Shown here: one piece after another, positions 16,045 through 26,688 of the stretch | Position numbering within the stretch: position 1 is the stretch's first letter | How the letters are laid out: each line of letters opens with the position of its first letter | NCBI RefSeq assembly: GCF_000482785.1 | Contig: NZ_AXWS01000008.1 | Span: forward strand, 310,001 to 374,000 | Direction: 5' to 3' | Source: Derxia gummosa DSM 723 | GTDB taxonomy: Bacteria > Pseudomonadota > Gammaproteobacteria > Burkholderiales > Burkholderiaceae_E | Length of the DNA stretch: 64,000 nt | Notes under the pieces: generated by a model | Seen by the model: the letters and a program-made list of their open reading frames with translations, nothing else | Told to the model about the DNA's origin: nothing | Databases searched by the model: none | Translations under genes and position numbers: made by a program

Positions 16045-16157
16045 TGTTCCGCGCGGCGCCCGAGGCAGGGCGCCGCCGTCGCACAATCGCCGGCCCCGCC
16101 GCACGGCCGGCACTTCGCCGGCCACCCGCCGATCCGCCTCATTTCCCCCGACGGCCC

Positions 16158-17267
16158 ATGACCGACAACGCCCAACCGACGCCCTCGCTCGATGCCGAGC
16201 TCAAGCCGCTGCGCGACCGCATCGACACGCTCGACCAGACCATCATCCAGCTGCTCAACGAGCGCGCCGGCGTGGCGATGGAAGTGGGCGAGGTGAAGAA
16301 GCGCTACCACGCGCCGGCCTTCCGCCCCGAGCGCGAGGCCGAGGTGCTGCGCAAGATCGTGGCCGGCAATCCCGGCCCGCTGCGCGGCGACAGCCTGCAC
16401 TTCATCTACCGCGAAATCATGAGCGCCTGTCGCGCGCTCGAGAACACGACGCGCGTGGCCTTTCTCGGGCCGGTCGGCACCTTCAGCGAGGCGGCGGCCT
16501 TCGCGGCCTTCGGCAAGAGCGTCGAGGGCCAGCCCTGCGCGAGCATCGACGAGGTGTTCCGCGCAACAGAGGCCGGCACGGCCGACTTCGGCGTCGTGCC
16601 GGTGGAAAACAGCACCGAGGGCGTCGTCAACCGCACGCTCGATCTGCTGCTCCACACGCCGCTGCGCATCTCGGGCGAAGTCGAGATCCCGGTGCATCAC
16701 AACCTGATGACGCGCAGTGGGAACATGGACGGCGTCACCCGCATCTGCGCCCACGCGCAAGCGCTTGCACAGTGCGCGACCTGGCTCAGCACGCATTACC
16801 CCGAGATCGAGCGCACGCCGGTCGCGAGCAATGCCGAGGCGGCCCGCATGGCGCGCGATGACGCGACGGTGGCCGGCGTGGCGAGCGCGGCGGCGGCGAC
16901 CAATTTCGGCGTCCACATCGTCGCGCGCAACATCCAGGACGACCCGCACAACAGCACGCGCTTCGCCGTCATCGGCACGCTCGACACCGCGCCCTCGGGC
17001 CGCGACCAGACCTCGCTCGTCGTCAGCACGCCCAATGTGCCGGGCGCCGTCCACAAGCTGCTGGAACCGCTGGCGCGCAACGAGGTCTCGATGACGCGCT
17101 TCGAATCGCGCCCCAACCGCACGCGCGTCGGCACCGGCGTCTGGACCTACTACTTCTACATCGACATCGAGGGCCATCAGCGCGATCCGAAGGTCGCCGC
17201 GGCCCTGGCCGAACTGCGCGAGCTCTGCGCCTTCTTCAAGGTGCTCGGCTCCTATCCGCTTACCTGA
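16158..17267 (+). CDS. pheA: Bifunctional chorismate mutase / prephenate dehydratase (P-protein)
   Basis: A 369-residue enzyme that takes chorismate to phenylpyruvate. The N-terminal mutase (about 10-100) has LRDRIDTLDQTIIQLLNERA and later EVGEVKKRYHAP. The dehydratase (about 104-285) has FLGPVGTFSEAAA, VPVENSTEGVVNRTLDLLL and NSTRFAVIG. The ACT domain (about 292-369) carries PGAVHKLLEPLA and the ESRPNRTR phenylalanine-sensing motif, so feedback inhibition is expected. I place the start at ATG 16158; upstream in-frame sequence overlaps serC. It overlaps hisC by one base. Confidence 0.96.
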   Translation: MTDNAQPTPSLDAELKPLRDRIDTLDQTIIQLLNERAGVAMEVGEVKKRYHAPAFRPEREAEVLRKIVAGNPGPLRGDSLHFIYREIMSACRALENTTRVAFLGPVGTFSEAAAFAAFGKSVEGQPCASIDEVFRATEAGTADFGVVPVENSTEGVVNRTLDLLLHTPLRISGEVEIPVHHNLMTRSGNMDGVTRICAHAQALAQCATWLSTHYPEIERTPVASNAEAARMARDDATVAGVASAAAATNFGVHIVARNIQDDPHNSTRFAVIGTLDTAPSGRDQTSLVVSTPNVPGAVHKLLEPLARNEVSMTRFESRPNRTRVGTGVWTYYFYIDIEGHQRDPKVAAALAELRELCAFFKVLGSYPLT

Positions 17268-18397
17268 TGCACGCTATGAGCAATCAACTGAACGTCCCTG
17301 TCCCGGCCTACATCAAGGCCATCGCGCCCTATGTGGGCGGCCGCCCGATCGCCGAGGTGGCGCGTGAGTTCGGGCTGGACGAAGCCAAGATCGTCAAGCT
17401 CGCGAGCAACGAGAATCCGCTCGGCTTTCCGGCGTCGGCCGAGCGCGCGATGCAGAAGGCCGTGGCCGATCTGGCGCGCTATCCGGACGGTAATGCGCAT
17501 GACCTCAAGGCCGGCCTCGCGCGCCGCTTCGGCGTGCCGATGGACTGGATCACGCTCGGCGCGGGCAGCAACGACATCCTCATCCTCGCGGCGCATGCCT
17601 TCATGCAGCCGGGCGCGTCGGCGGTGTACGCGAAGCACAGCTTCGTCGTGTATGCGCTCGCGACGCAGGAGACGGGCGGGCGCGCGATCGTCGTGCCGGC
17701 CACGGCCGACTTCGGCCACGACCTGCCGGCGATGCTCGCGGCGATCGAGGCCGACACGCGCATCGTCTATCTGGCCAACCCCAACAACCCGACCGGCACC
17801 TTCCTGCCGCCGGCCGAGATCGATGTCTTCCTCGCGAAGGTGCCGTCGAACGTCGTCGTCGTGCTCGACGAGGCCTACAACGAATACCTCGCGCCCGAGC
17901 TGCGCTTCGACTCGACCGACTGGGTGCGGCGCTTCCCCAATCTCATCGTGTCGCGCACCTTCAGCAAGGCCTACGGCCTCGCGGGCCTGCGCGTGGGCTA
18001 TGCGATCGCGCAGCCGGAAGTGACCGATCTGCTCAACCGCATCCGCCAGCCGTTCAACGTCAACACGCTCGCGCAAGCGGCGGCGCTCGCCGTGATCGAC
18101 GACGCCGACTTCCTGCAACGCAGCTACGAGGTGAACCGCGCGGGCTACGGCCAGCTCACGGCCGCGTTCGAGAAGCTCGGCCTGCGGTACGTGCCGTCCT
18201 ACGGCAACTTCGTCCTCGTGAAGGTGGGCGAGGATGCGGGCGCTGGCGCTCGCGTGAATCTGGCGCTGCTCAAGCGCGGGATCATCGTGCGGCCGGTCGG
18301 CAACTACGACCTGCCCGAATGGCTGCGCGTGAGCATCGGTCTGCCCGAGGAGAACGCCGCCTTCATCGCGGCGCTGGAGGCGGTGCTCGAGGGCTGA
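17267..18397 (+). CDS. hisC: Histidinol-phosphate aminotransferase
   Basis: A 376-residue class I/II PLP aminotransferase. The PLP lysine is K234 in RTFSKAYGLAGLRVGY. LASNENPLGFP, NPNNPTGT and DEAYNEY are family hallmarks. In this gene neighbourhood (pheA-hisC-tyrA) the enzyme probably also serves tyrosine and phenylalanine synthesis as an aromatic aminotransferase; that is inferred from context. Two starts are possible, ATG 17267 overlapping the pheA stop or ATG 17276 (MSNQ). Confidence 0.94.
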   Translation: MHAMSNQLNVPVPAYIKAIAPYVGGRPIAEVAREFGLDEAKIVKLASNENPLGFPASAERAMQKAVADLARYPDGNAHDLKAGLARRFGVPMDWITLGAGSNDILILAAHAFMQPGASAVYAKHSFVVYALATQETGGRAIVVPATADFGHDLPAMLAAIEADTRIVYLANPNNPTGTFLPPAEIDVFLAKVPSNVVVVLDEAYNEYLAPELRFDSTDWVRRFPNLIVSRTFSKAYGLAGLRVGYAIAQPEVTDLLNRIRQPFNVNTLAQAAALAVIDDADFLQRSYEVNRAGYGQLTAAFEKLGLRYVPSYGNFVLVKVGEDAGAGARVNLALLKRGIIVRPVGNYDLPEWLRVSIGLPEENAAFIAALEAVLEG

Positions 18398-18511
18398 CGA
18401 CAGGCGCCGGATCGGCCTTTGCTTTTGCCGGCGAAGGCTAGGCGGGCTTGCCGGTATCCCCGTCATGGCGCGCCGGTTCTGGCGCTCAGTCACAATCGCG
18501 GGTTTTCGACG

Positions 18512-18542
18512 GCGGCCGGGCATGTCCCGGCCGCTTTTCTTG
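18512..18542 (+). terminator. First hairpin between hisC and tyrA
   Basis: A perfect 9-bp stem, GCGGCCGGG (18512-18520) with CCCGGCCGC (18526-18534), has a five-base loop and is followed by TTTTCTTGT. It looks like an intrinsic terminator or attenuator in the middle of the superoperon. Confidence 0.6.
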
Positions 18543-18544
18543 TC

Positions 18545-18568
18545 GCCGCCGGGCACGTGCCGGGCGGT
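18545..18568 (+). other. Second hairpin between hisC and tyrA
   Basis: An imperfect 12-bp stem (18545-18556 with 18557-18568, two mismatches) sits directly after the first hairpin and 20 bases before the tyrA ATG. It shares the pattern GCCGGGCA with the first and may be a duplicated element. Confidence 0.45.
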
Positions 18569-18588
18569 TTCATCCAACGGATTTCGGC

Positions 18589-19458
18589 ATGTTCGAACGG
18601 GTCGCGGTATTCGGTGTCGGGCTCATCGGCGGCAGCTTCGCGCTCGCGCTCGACCGCATCAACGGCGCGCGCCGCATCGTCGGCGTCGGGCGCAACTCGC
18701 CGTCGTCACGCGCCAATCTGGAGCGCGCGCTGCAGCTCGGCGTCATCGACGAGATCGCGCGCGACGAGGAAGAGGCGTTGCGCGGCACCGATCTCGTGAT
18801 GCTCGCCGCGCCCGTGCAGCAGACCGAGGCGCTGCTCGCCGCCATCCAGCCCCACCTCACGCTGCACGCCATCGTCACCGACGCCGGCAGCACCAAGCAG
18901 AACGTGGTCGAGGCGGCGCAGCGCGCGCTCGGCGGCAAGTTCCCGCAGTTCGTGCCGGGCCATCCGATCGCGGGCAAGGAAAACTCCGGCGTCGAGGCGG
19001 CCGAGGCGACGCTCTACGACGGCAAGCGCTGCATCCTCACGCCGCTGTCCGATACCGCCGGCCACGCCTTCGAGCGCGTGCGCGACATGTGGACGGCCTG
19101 CGGCGCGGTGGTGAGTTCGATGGACCCGGCGCAGCACGACCGCGTGTTCGCCTCGGTCAGCCATCTGCCGCATCTGCTGGCCTTCGCGCTGGTGGCGGCG
19201 ATCGCGCGCGAGGACGACGCGGCCGTGAAGTTCGCGCATGCGGGTGGCGGCTTCCGCGACTTCACGCGCATCGCGGCCAGCTCGCCCGAGATGTGGCGCG
19301 ACATCTGTCTGGCCAACAAGCCGGCGCTGCTGCGCGAGCTGACGGCCTTCGAGCAGGAGGTCGCGCTGCTGCGCCGGCTCATCAACGACGGCGACGCCGA
19401 TGCCGTCCAGCGCGAATTCGCGCGGGCGCGCGAAATCCGCGGCGCCCTGAGGTTCTGA
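18589..19458 (+). CDS. tyrA: Prephenate dehydrogenase
   Basis: A 289-residue NAD(P)-dependent enzyme that converts prephenate to 4-hydroxyphenylpyruvate for tyrosine. The dinucleotide fold starts at once with GVGLIGGS (9-16). [13 protein letters not shown] carries the substrate-binding histidine, and [11 protein letters not shown] and [18 protein letters not shown] are family segments. There is no fused mutase or ACT domain. I chose ATG 18589 because the fold begins three residues later; the longer frame upstream runs through two hairpins. Confidence 0.95.
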   Translation: MFERVAVFGVGLIGGSFALALDRINGARRIVGVGRNSPSSRANLERALQLGVIDEIARDEEEALRGTDLVMLAAPVQQTEALLAAIQPHLTLHAIVTDAGSTKQNVVEAAQRALGGKFPQFVPGHPIAGKENSGVEAAEATLYDGKRCILTPLSDTAGHAFERVRDMWTACGAVVSSMDPAQHDRVFASVSHLPHLLAFALVAAIAREDDAAVKFAHAGGGFRDFTRIAASSPEMWRDICLANKPALLRELTAFEQEVALLRRLINDGDADAVQREFARAREIRGALRF

Positions 19459-19471
19459 AAGAGGTTCTGCA

Positions 19472-20806
19472 ATGACGACCCAACGTCGTGCCCACATCGA
19501 CCTCGGCGTGCAGCCGGCGGTGGCGGGCACCTATGCGCTGCCCGGCAGCAAGAGCATTTCCAACCGCGTGCTGCTGCTCGCGGCGCTGGCCGAGGGCGAG
19601 ACGCTCGTCGATGACCTGCTCGATTCCGACGACACGCGCGTGATGCGTGGCGCGCTCGAAGCGCTCGGCGTCGGGCTCCTGCCCGAGGGCGAGTCGCTGC
19701 GCGTGGCCGGCTGCGGCGGGCGCTTCCCGACGCTCAGGGCCGATCTGTTCGTCGGCAATTCGGGCCTGAGCATCCGCACGCTGGTGCCGGCGATCGCGGC
19801 CGTGCTCGGCAGCGCCGGCGGCGCGGGCGACGTGGTGTCGCTCGCCGGCATCGCGCGCATGCACGAGCGGCCGATCGGCGATCTGGTCGATGGCCTGTCC
19901 CAGCTCGGCGCGAAGGTGGAATGGCTCGGCACGCCGGGCTATCCGCCGCTCGCGCTGCATCCGGCGCCGCTCACCGCAGACCGCGTGAGCGTGCGCGGCA
20001 ATGTGTCGAGCCAGTTCCTGACCGGGCTGCTCCAGGCCGCGCCGCTGGTGGCGCGTGACAAGCCGCTGGTGATCGAGGTCGAGGGCGAGCTGATCAGCAA
20101 GCCCTATGTGCACATCACGATCAGCCTCATGAAGCGCTTCGGCGTCGAGGTGGCGCAGGACGGCTGGCAGCGCTTCACCGTGGCGCCGGGCCAGGGCTAT
20201 CGCTCGCCGGGGCGCATTTCCGTCGAAGGTGATGCCTCTACCGCGAGCTACTTCCTCGCGGCCGGCGCGCTCGGCGGCGGGCCGGTGCGCGTGACCGGCG
20301 CGGGCCGCGACAGCATCCAGGGCGATGTGCGCTTCGCCGACGCGCTCGCCGCGATGGGCGCGCGCATCAGCTGGGGCGACGACTGGATCGAGGCCGCCGC
20401 GCCCGAGGGCGGGCTGACGGGCGTCGATCTCGACTGCAACCACATCCCCGACGCCGCGATGACGCTGGCCGTGTGCGCGCTGTCGGCCGCCGGCCCGACC
20501 ACGCTGCGCAACATCGGTTCGTGGCGTGTAAAGGAAACCGACCGCATCGCCGCCGTGGCCGCCGAATGCCGCAAGCTCGGCGCGACGGTGGAGGAGGGCG
20601 CCGACTGGATCCGCGTGACGCCGCCCGTCGCCCTGAGCACTGCCGAAATCCATACCTACGACGACCACCGCATGGCGATGGCCTTCTCGCTCGCCACGCT
20701 GGGCGCGCGCGGCGTGCCGTTGCGCATCCTCGATCCGGATTGCGTCGCCAAGACCTTCCCGGGCTATTTCGACGTCTTCACGCGCCTCGGCGCCGCATCG
20801 GCATGA
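19472..20806 (+). CDS. aroA: 3-phosphoshikimate 1-carboxyvinyltransferase (EPSP synthase)
   Basis: A 444-residue shikimate-pathway enzyme, the glyphosate target. The substrate motif [10 protein letters not shown] lies at 23-32 with K27. [10 protein letters not shown] is the variant of the usual GNAGTAMR loop. [17 protein letters not shown] and [13 protein letters not shown] are hallmark segments. The length is normal. GAAAGAGG lies upstream of the ATG, and the stop overlaps the cmk start. Confidence 0.96.
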   Translation: MTTQRRAHIDLGVQPAVAGTYALPGSKSISNRVLLLAALAEGETLVDDLLDSDDTRVMRGALEALGVGLLPEGESLRVAGCGGRFPTLRADLFVGNSGLSIRTLVPAIAAVLGSAGGAGDVVSLAGIARMHERPIGDLVDGLSQLGAKVEWLGTPGYPPLALHPAPLTADRVSVRGNVSSQFLTGLLQAAPLVARDKPLVIEVEGELISKPYVHITISLMKRFGVEVAQDGWQRFTVAPGQGYRSPGRISVEGDASTASYFLAAGALGGGPVRVTGAGRDSIQGDVRFADALAAMGARISWGDDWIEAAAPEGGLTGVDLDCNHIPDAAMTLAVCALSAAGPTTLRNIGSWRVKETDRIAAVAAECRKLGATVEEGADWIRVTPPVALSTAEIHTYDDHRMAMAFSLATLGARGVPLRILDPDCVAKTFPGYFDVFTRLGAASA

Positions 20807-21501
20807 ACGTTCCTGTCATCACCATCGACGGCCCGACCGCGTCGGGCAAGGGCACGGTCGCGGTGCGCGTGGGCGAGGCGCTTGGCTTCCATGTGCTCGA
20901 TTCGGGCGCGATGTACCGGCTCGTCGCGCTGTCGGCCATCCGCTCGGGTGTCGCGCACGACGACGAGGCGGCGCTCGCGGCGCTGGCCGAGTCGCTGCCG
21001 GCGCGCTTCGTCGGCGATCGCATCCTGCTCGGCGCTGTCGATGCGACCGACCTCATTCGCCAGGAAGCGGTCGGCAATCTCGCGTCGAAGGTGGCCGTGT
21101 TTCCGGCCGTGCGCGACGCGCTGCTCGCGCGCCAGCGGGCCTTCCGCACCGCGCCGGGACTGGTCGCCGACGGGCGCGACATGGGCACGGTCGTGTTCCC
21201 GGATGCGCCGCTCAAGGTATTCCTCACCGCCAGCGTGGAGTCGCGGGCGTGGCGCAGGCATAAGCAATTGATTGACAAGGGCTTTCCGGCTAATATCGAC
21301 GACCTTCGGAAAGACCTCGCGGAACGCGACGCGCGCGACACCCAGCGCCGCAACGCACCACTCAGGCCGGCCGAAGATGCCCTTCACCTCGATTCGTCGG
21401 ACATGCCGGTTGCGGATGTCGTCGGCGCGATCCTCGGGCGATGGACGCAGATTCAGGCCGCATGCGGCGCCGGCACGGTCGACGCACCGCAGGCGGGCTG
21501 A
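20803..21501 (+). CDS. cmk: Cytidylate kinase
   Basis: A 232-residue enzyme that phosphorylates CMP and dCMP. The P-loop is GPTASGKGT at 10-18. [27 protein letters not shown] and [18 protein letters not shown] match the family. The ATG overlaps the aroA stop (ATGA). The cmk-rpsA-ihfB order is conserved across proteobacteria. Confidence 0.97.
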   Translation: MNVPVITIDGPTASGKGTVAVRVGEALGFHVLDSGAMYRLVALSAIRSGVAHDDEAALAALAESLPARFVGDRILLGAVDATDLIRQEAVGNLASKVAVFPAVRDALLARQRAFRTAPGLVADGRDMGTVVFPDAPLKVFLTASVESRAWRRHKQLIDKGFPANIDDLRKDLAERDARDTQRRNAPLRPAEDALHLDSSDMPVADVVGAILGRWTQIQAACGAGTVDAPQAG

Positions 21502-21737
21502 ACGCAGGATTCGCCGTGCCGGCCCTAGGCCGACGCGGCAAGCGCCCCGATGGCAACGCGGTCGGAGCGAAGCAGTACCCCGAAGCGACGAGAGTCGCGA
21601 CGGATCGGCGGTCGGTCGCAGGTGCGCCCGGCCATTTCCCAACCAACTTTTTCCGGTGCCGGTTCCTTCCCCGCCACGAGGCGAGGCAACAACCGGGACT
21701 GCAGCACCGCCAAAAGCTTCCCCTACAACCCCATTCC

Positions 21738-23432
21738 ATGACTGACCAGAACTTGGCTGAAGAATCCTTTGCCGCACTGTTTGAAGAAAGCCTGTCCAAG
21801 CAGGAGATGCGTGCCGGCGAAGTGATCACCGCCGAAGTGCTGCGTGTCGATTACAACTTCGTTGTCGTCAACGCCGGCCTCAAGTCCGAATCGTTCATCA
21901 ACATCGATGAGTTCAAGAACGATCAGGGCGAAATCGACGTGCAACCGGGCGACTTCGTCTCGGTCGCAATCGACTCCCTCGAGAACGGCTACGGCGACAC
22001 GATCCTGTCGCGTGACAAGGCCAAGCGCCTCGCCTCGTGGCTGTTCCTGGAACAAGCCCTCGAAACCGGCGACCTCGTCACCGGCACGATCACCGGCAAG
22101 GTGAAGGGCGGCCTGACCGTCATGGTCAATGGCATCCGTGCCTTCCTGCCGGGTTCGCTGGTCGACACCCGTCCGGTCAAGGACACGACCCCGTACGAAG
22201 GCAAGACCCTCGAATTCAAGGTCATCAAGCTCGATCGCAAGCGCAACAACGTCGTGCTGTCGCGTCGTGCCGTCGTCGAGGCCTCGCAAGGTGAAGAGCG
22301 CGCCAAGCTGCTCGAAACCCTCAAGGAAGGCGCGATCGTCAAGGGCGTCGTCAAGAACATCACCGACTACGGCGCGTTCGTCGACCTCGGCGGTATCGAC
22401 GGTCTGCTGCACATCACCGACCTGGCCTGGCGCCGTGTCCGCCACCCGAGCGAAGTGCTCCAGGTGGGTCAGGAAGTCACCGCCAAGGTCCTCAAGTTCG
22501 ACCAGGAAAAGAACCGCGTCTCGCTGGGCGTCAAGCAGCTGGGCGATGACCCGTGGATTGGTCTGGCCCGTCGCTACCCGCAAGGCACCCGCCTGTTCGG
22601 TCGCGTGACCAACCTGACCGACTACGGCGCGTTCGTCGAGATCGAAGCCGGCATCGAAGGTCTGGTGCACGTCTCCGAAATGGACTGGACGAACAAGAAC
22701 ATCGCCCCCAACAAGGTGGTTCAGCTCGGCGACGAAGTCGAAGTCATGGTGCTGGAAATCGACGAAGACCGTCGCCGCATCAGCCTCGGCATGAAGCAGT
22801 GCAAGGCCAACCCGTGGGACGAGTTCTCGGCCAACCACAAGAAGGGCGACCGTGTGAAGGGCGCGATCAAGTCGATCACCGACTTCGGCGTGTTCATCGG
22901 CCTGTCGGGCGGCATCGACGGTCTGGTGCACCTGTCGGACCTGTCGTGGAACGAGTCGGGCGAAGACGCTGTCCGCAAGTTCAAGAAGGGCGACGAAGTC
23001 GAGGCGATCGTTCTGGCGATCGACACAGATCGCGAACGCATCTCGCTGGGCGTCAAGCAGCTCGAAGGCGACCCGTTCAACAACTTCGCCTCGACCCACG
23101 AAAAGGGTTCGGTCATCAGCGGCACGATCAAGGCCGTCGATGCGAAGGGCGCGGTGGTTGACGTCGGTGGCGATGTCGAAGCCTATCTGCGTGCCTCCGA
23201 AATCAGCCGCGATCGCGTCGAAGACGCCCGCAACGTGCTGAAGGAAGGTGACGCGGTCACGGCGATGATCATCAACGTCGATCGCAAGACCCGCAGCCTG
23301 CAACTGTCGATCAAGGCCAAGGATTCGGCCGAGACCGCCGACGCGATGCAGCGCATGAACGAGACGGGCGCTGCCTCGGGCACGACCAACCTCGGCGCCC
23401 TGCTGAAGGCCAAGCTGAGCGAAAACCGCTGA
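21738..23432 (+). CDS. rpsA: 30S ribosomal protein S1
   Basis: A 564-residue RNA-binding protein that docks mRNA to the 30S subunit. Six S1 repeats can be read along the chain. The first two, which bind the ribosome, are divergent ([40 protein letters not shown]). The last four have the classic form ([60 protein letters not shown]; then the diverged sixth). Codon use is visibly restricted compared with neighbours, as expected for high expression. 236 bases separate it from cmk, long enough for its own promoter; I could not fix one. Confidence 0.98.
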   Translation: MTDQNLAEESFAALFEESLSKQEMRAGEVITAEVLRVDYNFVVVNAGLKSESFINIDEFKNDQGEIDVQPGDFVSVAIDSLENGYGDTILSRDKAKRLASWLFLEQALETGDLVTGTITGKVKGGLTVMVNGIRAFLPGSLVDTRPVKDTTPYEGKTLEFKVIKLDRKRNNVVLSRRAVVEASQGEERAKLLETLKEGAIVKGVVKNITDYGAFVDLGGIDGLLHITDLAWRRVRHPSEVLQVGQEVTAKVLKFDQEKNRVSLGVKQLGDDPWIGLARRYPQGTRLFGRVTNLTDYGAFVEIEAGIEGLVHVSEMDWTNKNIAPNKVVQLGDEVEVMVLEIDEDRRRISLGMKQCKANPWDEFSANHKKGDRVKGAIKSITDFGVFIGLSGGIDGLVHLSDLSWNESGEDAVRKFKKGDEVEAIVLAIDTDRERISLGVKQLEGDPFNNFASTHEKGSVISGTIKAVDAKGAVVDVGGDVEAYLRASEISRDRVEDARNVLKEGDAVTAMIINVDRKTRSLQLSIKAKDSAETADAMQRMNETGAASGTTNLGALLKAKLSENR

Positions 23433-23463
23433 TCCGCTGATCACGGTTTGAACTAGCCACAAG

Positions 23464-23490
23464 GGGCGGGAGCGATCCCGCCCTTTTTCT
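23464..23490 (+). terminator. Terminator after rpsA
   Basis: GGGCGGGA (23464-23471) pairs with TCCCGCCC (23476-23483) around a four-base loop, followed by five T residues. It lies 32 bases after the rpsA stop and just before ihfB, so ihfB gets reduced read-through or its own start. Confidence 0.88.
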
Positions 23491-23500
23491 TGAAGAACGC

Positions 23501-23827
23501 ATGACCAAGTCCGAACTCATCGAACGTCTGGCCGAACGCTATCCGCAGCTTGTCGCGCGGGATGCCGATTTCGCGGTCAAGACGATGCTCGACGCGATGG
23601 CGGAAACGCTCGCGGCGGGTCATCGCATCGAGATTCGCGGCTTCGGGAGCTTTTCGCTCAACCAGCGTCCGCCGCGTGTGGGACGCAATCCGAAGTCGGG
23701 GCAGAAGGTAGAAGTCCCGGCCAAGCGGGTGCCGCATTTCAAGGCCGGCAAGGAGTTGCGCGAACGCGTCGACGACAAGGTGGGCACGCCCATCATCGAC
23801 ACCGACCGCGGCAACGACGGCGACTGA
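23501..23827 (+). CDS. ihfB: Integration host factor beta subunit
   Basis: A 108-residue DNA-bending protein that pairs with IHF-alpha. The N-terminal body [16 protein letters not shown] and the intercalating arm [21 protein letters not shown] are typical. It is about 14 residues longer than the E. coli protein because of an acidic tail ([11 protein letters not shown]). The start lies only 10 bases after the rpsA terminator T run. Its presence is relevant to the prophage, since tyrosine integrases and Rha proteins both depend on IHF. Confidence 0.97.
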   Translation: MTKSELIERLAERYPQLVARDADFAVKTMLDAMAETLAAGHRIEIRGFGSFSLNQRPPRVGRNPKSGQKVEVPAKRVPHFKAGKELRERVDDKVGTPIIDTDRGNDGD

Positions 23828-23889
23828 GCCCGACCCCCTCCCTTATCATCCGCGCCTGACCAAGCACTCCGGGCCAAGAAGCCAAGCGC

Positions 23890-24171
23890 ATGCGAATACT
23901 CGTCTGGGTCCTGCGGATCGTCCTGTTCCTCGTCTTCGTGATGTTCGCGGTCATCAATACCGCGCCAACGACGCTCAATCTCCTCGTGCTGCACTGGACC
24001 GCGCCGGTCGCGCTGGTGGCACTGGCCTTCTTTCTCGTGGGCGTGGTGGTCGGCGCGATGCTGACGCTGCCCTATGTCTTCCGGCGTCGTGCCGAGTCGC
24101 GCCGACCCGAGTCGATCGCACCGGCCACGGTGGCGCCCGCCACCTCGCCAGAGCCGCCTCGACTCGGCTGA
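23890..24171 (+). CDS. lapA: Lipopolysaccharide assembly protein A (DUF1049)
   Basis: A 93-residue inner-membrane protein with two helices (about 4-22 and 40-60) and a basic, Pro-rich cytoplasmic tail. The motif VINTAPTTLNLLVL between the helices is characteristic of the LapA family. LapA and LapB work together on LPS assembly and LpxC turnover. lapB starts 13 bases after its stop. Confidence 0.92.
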   Translation: MRILVWVLRIVLFLVFVMFAVINTAPTTLNLLVLHWTAPVALVALAFFLVGVVVGAMLTLPYVFRRRAESRRPESIAPATVAPATSPEPPRLG

Positions 24172-24184
24172 TCCGGAACCCGTC

Positions 24185-25369
24185 ATGGATGCCCAACAAC
24201 TTCTGCTGCTGGCGGTGCCGGCGGCCTTCATCGCGTTCGGGCTGGGCTGGCTCGCGGCGCGCGTCGACATCAAGCATCTGATCGAAGGCTCGAAGTCGCT
24301 GCCGCGCTCCTACTTTCGCGGCCTCAACTTCCTGCTCAACGAGCAACCCGACCGCGCCATCGACAGCTTCATCGAGGCGGTGCAGGGCGATCCCGAGACG
24401 GTCGAGCTGCACTTCACGCTCGGCGCGATGTTCCGCCGCCGGGGCGAGACCGAGCGCGCGATCCGCATCCACCAGAGCCTGCTCGACCGCGCGGACCTGG
24501 CCCAGGCCGACCGCGACAAGGCGCTGCTCGAACTCGGCCGCGACTTCCTCAAGGCCGGCATGTTCGATCGCGCCGAAGACGCCTTCCAGAAGCTGCGCGG
24601 CTCGTCGGTCGAGGCGGAGGCGCTGCGTGACCTGCTCGACATCTTCGAGATCGAGAAGGAATGGGTGAAGGCGATCGACTGCGCGCGCGAACTGGAAATG
24701 CGCGCCGGCGCCGACATGACCGGCCGCATCGCCCACTACCACTGCGAGCTGGCCCAGTTCGCGATCATGCAGTCGCGCTTCGACGAGGCTGGCCGCGAGA
24801 TCTCCGCGGCGTTTGCCGCGATGCGGCACAGCGTGCGTGCCGGCATCCTCGCCGGCGAACTCGCGCTCGCGGCCGGCGATGTGGAGGACGCGATTGCTGC
24901 CTGGGCCGCGCTCGGCCGGCAGAACCCGCATCACGTCGCGCTGGTGGCCGAGAAGCTGATGGCCGCCTACAAGCGCCTCGGTCGCGACGACGATGGCCTG
25001 CGCATGCTCGAAGGCTCGCTCGCGCAATCGGCGTCGTATGACGTGCTGGTGATCGTCGCGCGCGAGACCCTGGCGCGCGAAGGCGCCGATGCCGCCTTCG
25101 CGCTGCTGCTGCGCGAACTGCGCCGCAGCCCGACGCTGATCGGTCTGGAGCAGCTGGTGCAGGCGCGGTTCGCCCAGATGCCGGCCGACCTCGCCGGCGA
25201 GCTCGACATCGTCAAGACCCTGCTTCACCACCAGACACGCCGTCTGTCGCGCTACGTCTGCACCCGCTGCGGCTTCAAGTCGAGCCGCCACCACTGGCAT
25301 TGCCCGGGTTGCCGCAACTGGGACAGCTACCCGCCGCGGCGCGCCGAAGAACTCGACATCACCTCCTGA
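24185..25369 (+). CDS. lapB: Lipopolysaccharide assembly protein B
   Basis: A 394-residue membrane-anchored TPR protein (YciM) that presents LpxC to FtsH and so limits LPS synthesis. One N-terminal helix (about 5-22) is followed by SRSYFRGLNFLLNEQPDRAI-type TPR units through about 340. A rubredoxin-like zinc site closes the chain with C359, C362, C373 and C376. ATG at 24185 is the last possible start that keeps the membrane anchor; the frame upstream overlaps lapA. It fits the LPS theme of hldD just downstream. Confidence 0.95.
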   Translation: MDAQQLLLLAVPAAFIAFGLGWLAARVDIKHLIEGSKSLPRSYFRGLNFLLNEQPDRAIDSFIEAVQGDPETVELHFTLGAMFRRRGETERAIRIHQSLLDRADLAQADRDKALLELGRDFLKAGMFDRAEDAFQKLRGSSVEAEALRDLLDIFEIEKEWVKAIDCARELEMRAGADMTGRIAHYHCELAQFAIMQSRFDEAGREISAAFAAMRHSVRAGILAGELALAAGDVEDAIAAWAALGRQNPHHVALVAEKLMAAYKRLGRDDDGLRMLEGSLAQSASYDVLVIVARETLAREGADAAFALLLRELRRSPTLIGLEQLVQARFAQMPADLAGELDIVKTLLHHQTRRLSRYVCTRCGFKSSRHHWHCPGCRNWDSYPPRRAEELDITS

Positions 25370-25417
25370 CCGGCACGGGCCGCATGGCCCGGCGCGGTCT
25401 CAGCCGGAGCTTTCCGC

Positions 25418-26416
25418 ATGAGCCTCATCATCACCGGCGCCGCCGGTTTCATCGGCAGCAACCTCGTCCGCCACTACAACGCGCGCGGCATCACCGACAT
25501 CATCGTCGTCGACGATCTCACGGCCGGCGACAAGTTCGTCAACCTGCGCGACTGCCAGATCGCCGACTACTTCGACTACCGCGACTTTCTGCCGCGACTC
25601 GAAGCCGGCCAGTTCCCGCGAATCGAGGGTGTGCTCCACCAGGGTGCCTGCTCCGACACGATGAATCACGACGGGCATTTCATGCTTGACGTGAACTACC
25701 GCTACTCGCGCCGCCTGTTCGAGTGGTGCCAGGCCAAGCGCGTGCCGCTCATCTACGCCTCGTCCGCCGCGACCTACGGGCCGGCCACGGTGTTCGTCGA
25801 ATCGCCGGAGAACGAGAAGCCGCTCAACGTCTACGGCTACTCGAAGCTGCTGTTCGACCAGATCGTGCGGCGTGCGGCTAGCTCGCTCACGGCGCCGGTC
25901 GTGGGGCTGCGCTACTTCAACGTCTACGGCCCGCGTGAGCAGCACAAGGGACGCATGGCATCGGTGGCCTTCCACAACTTCAACCAGTTCCGCGCAGAAG
26001 GACATGTGCGCCTGTTCGAGGGCTCGCACGGCTATCCCGACGGCGGGCAGGAGCGCGATTTCGTCTATGTGGACGATGTGTGCGCGGTCAATGCCTTCTT
26101 CCTCGACCGTGCGAGCGAGCGGCAGGTCTACGCGATCGTCAACTGCGGCAGCGGGCGCGCCCAGCCGTTCAATGACGTGGCGTCGTCGGTTGTCAACGCA
26201 ATCCGCGAGTCCGAAGGCCGGGCCGCGCTGGCCCTGCCGGAACTGGTGGCCGGTGGCCAGTTGCGCTACCAGCCCTTCCCCGAGGCGCTCAAGGGCAAGT
26301 ATCAGGCGCACACCCAGGCCGACCTCACGAACCTGCGCGCCGCCGGCTACAAGGCGCCCTTCCTGAGCGTGGAAGAGGGCGTGCGGCGCTACGTGAAGAC
26401 GCTGCTCGCCGGCTGA
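25418..26416 (+). CDS. hldD: ADP-L-glycero-D-manno-heptose 6-epimerase
   Basis: A 332-residue short-chain dehydrogenase-type epimerase that makes the L,D-heptose donor for the LPS inner core. The NADP fold opens with [22 protein letters not shown] holds the YxxxK pair, and HQGACSDTM and [18 protein letters not shown] are hallmarks of HldD. It follows lapB by 48 bases. The heptose it makes would feed the GT9 enzymes encoded at 49.6-55 kb. Confidence 0.97.
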   Translation: MSLIITGAAGFIGSNLVRHYNARGITDIIVVDDLTAGDKFVNLRDCQIADYFDYRDFLPRLEAGQFPRIEGVLHQGACSDTMNHDGHFMLDVNYRYSRRLFEWCQAKRVPLIYASSAATYGPATVFVESPENEKPLNVYGYSKLLFDQIVRRAASSLTAPVVGLRYFNVYGPREQHKGRMASVAFHNFNQFRAEGHVRLFEGSHGYPDGGQERDFVYVDDVCAVNAFFLDRASERQVYAIVNCGSGRAQPFNDVASSVVNAIRESEGRAALALPELVAGGQLRYQPFPEALKGKYQAHTQADLTNLRAAGYKAPFLSVEEGVRRYVKTLLAG

Positions 26417-26638
26417 GCTGAGTTCCCGGGGCGATCCCGACGGGCGGTCGCGGCGAAGGGGGCGCCAGTGGGCGGCGGGCGTGCCGGCCGGCCTCGCATG
26501 GCGCGGATTTCACGGCTTGCTTCGTCCTTGAGAGGACTCAGTGGCGGCGCCGCGCGCGACGCTTCGCCGTTTACAGCAAACGGTCGGAGCCTCGCATGAT
26601 GAATTCGCGCTTCAGTCCCGACGGCGGCCTGCCGTCAT

Positions 26639-26680
26639 TCCCGGAAACCGGCGGATGCGTCCGCCGCCTCATTTCCGGGA
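26639..26680 (+). promoter_or_regulatory. Nested hairpin covering the comEA ribosome site
   Basis: A perfect 9-bp outer stem, TCCCGGAAA (26639-26647) with TTTCCGGGA (26672-26680), encloses a perfect 7-bp inner stem, CGGCGGA (26649-26655) with TCCGCCG (26660-26666). The outer right arm contains most of GGGAG (26677-26681), the only good Shine-Dalgarno sequence, seven bases before ATG 26689. The fold would block translation unless opened. Confidence 0.6.
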
Positions 26681-26688
26681 GCTTCAAA

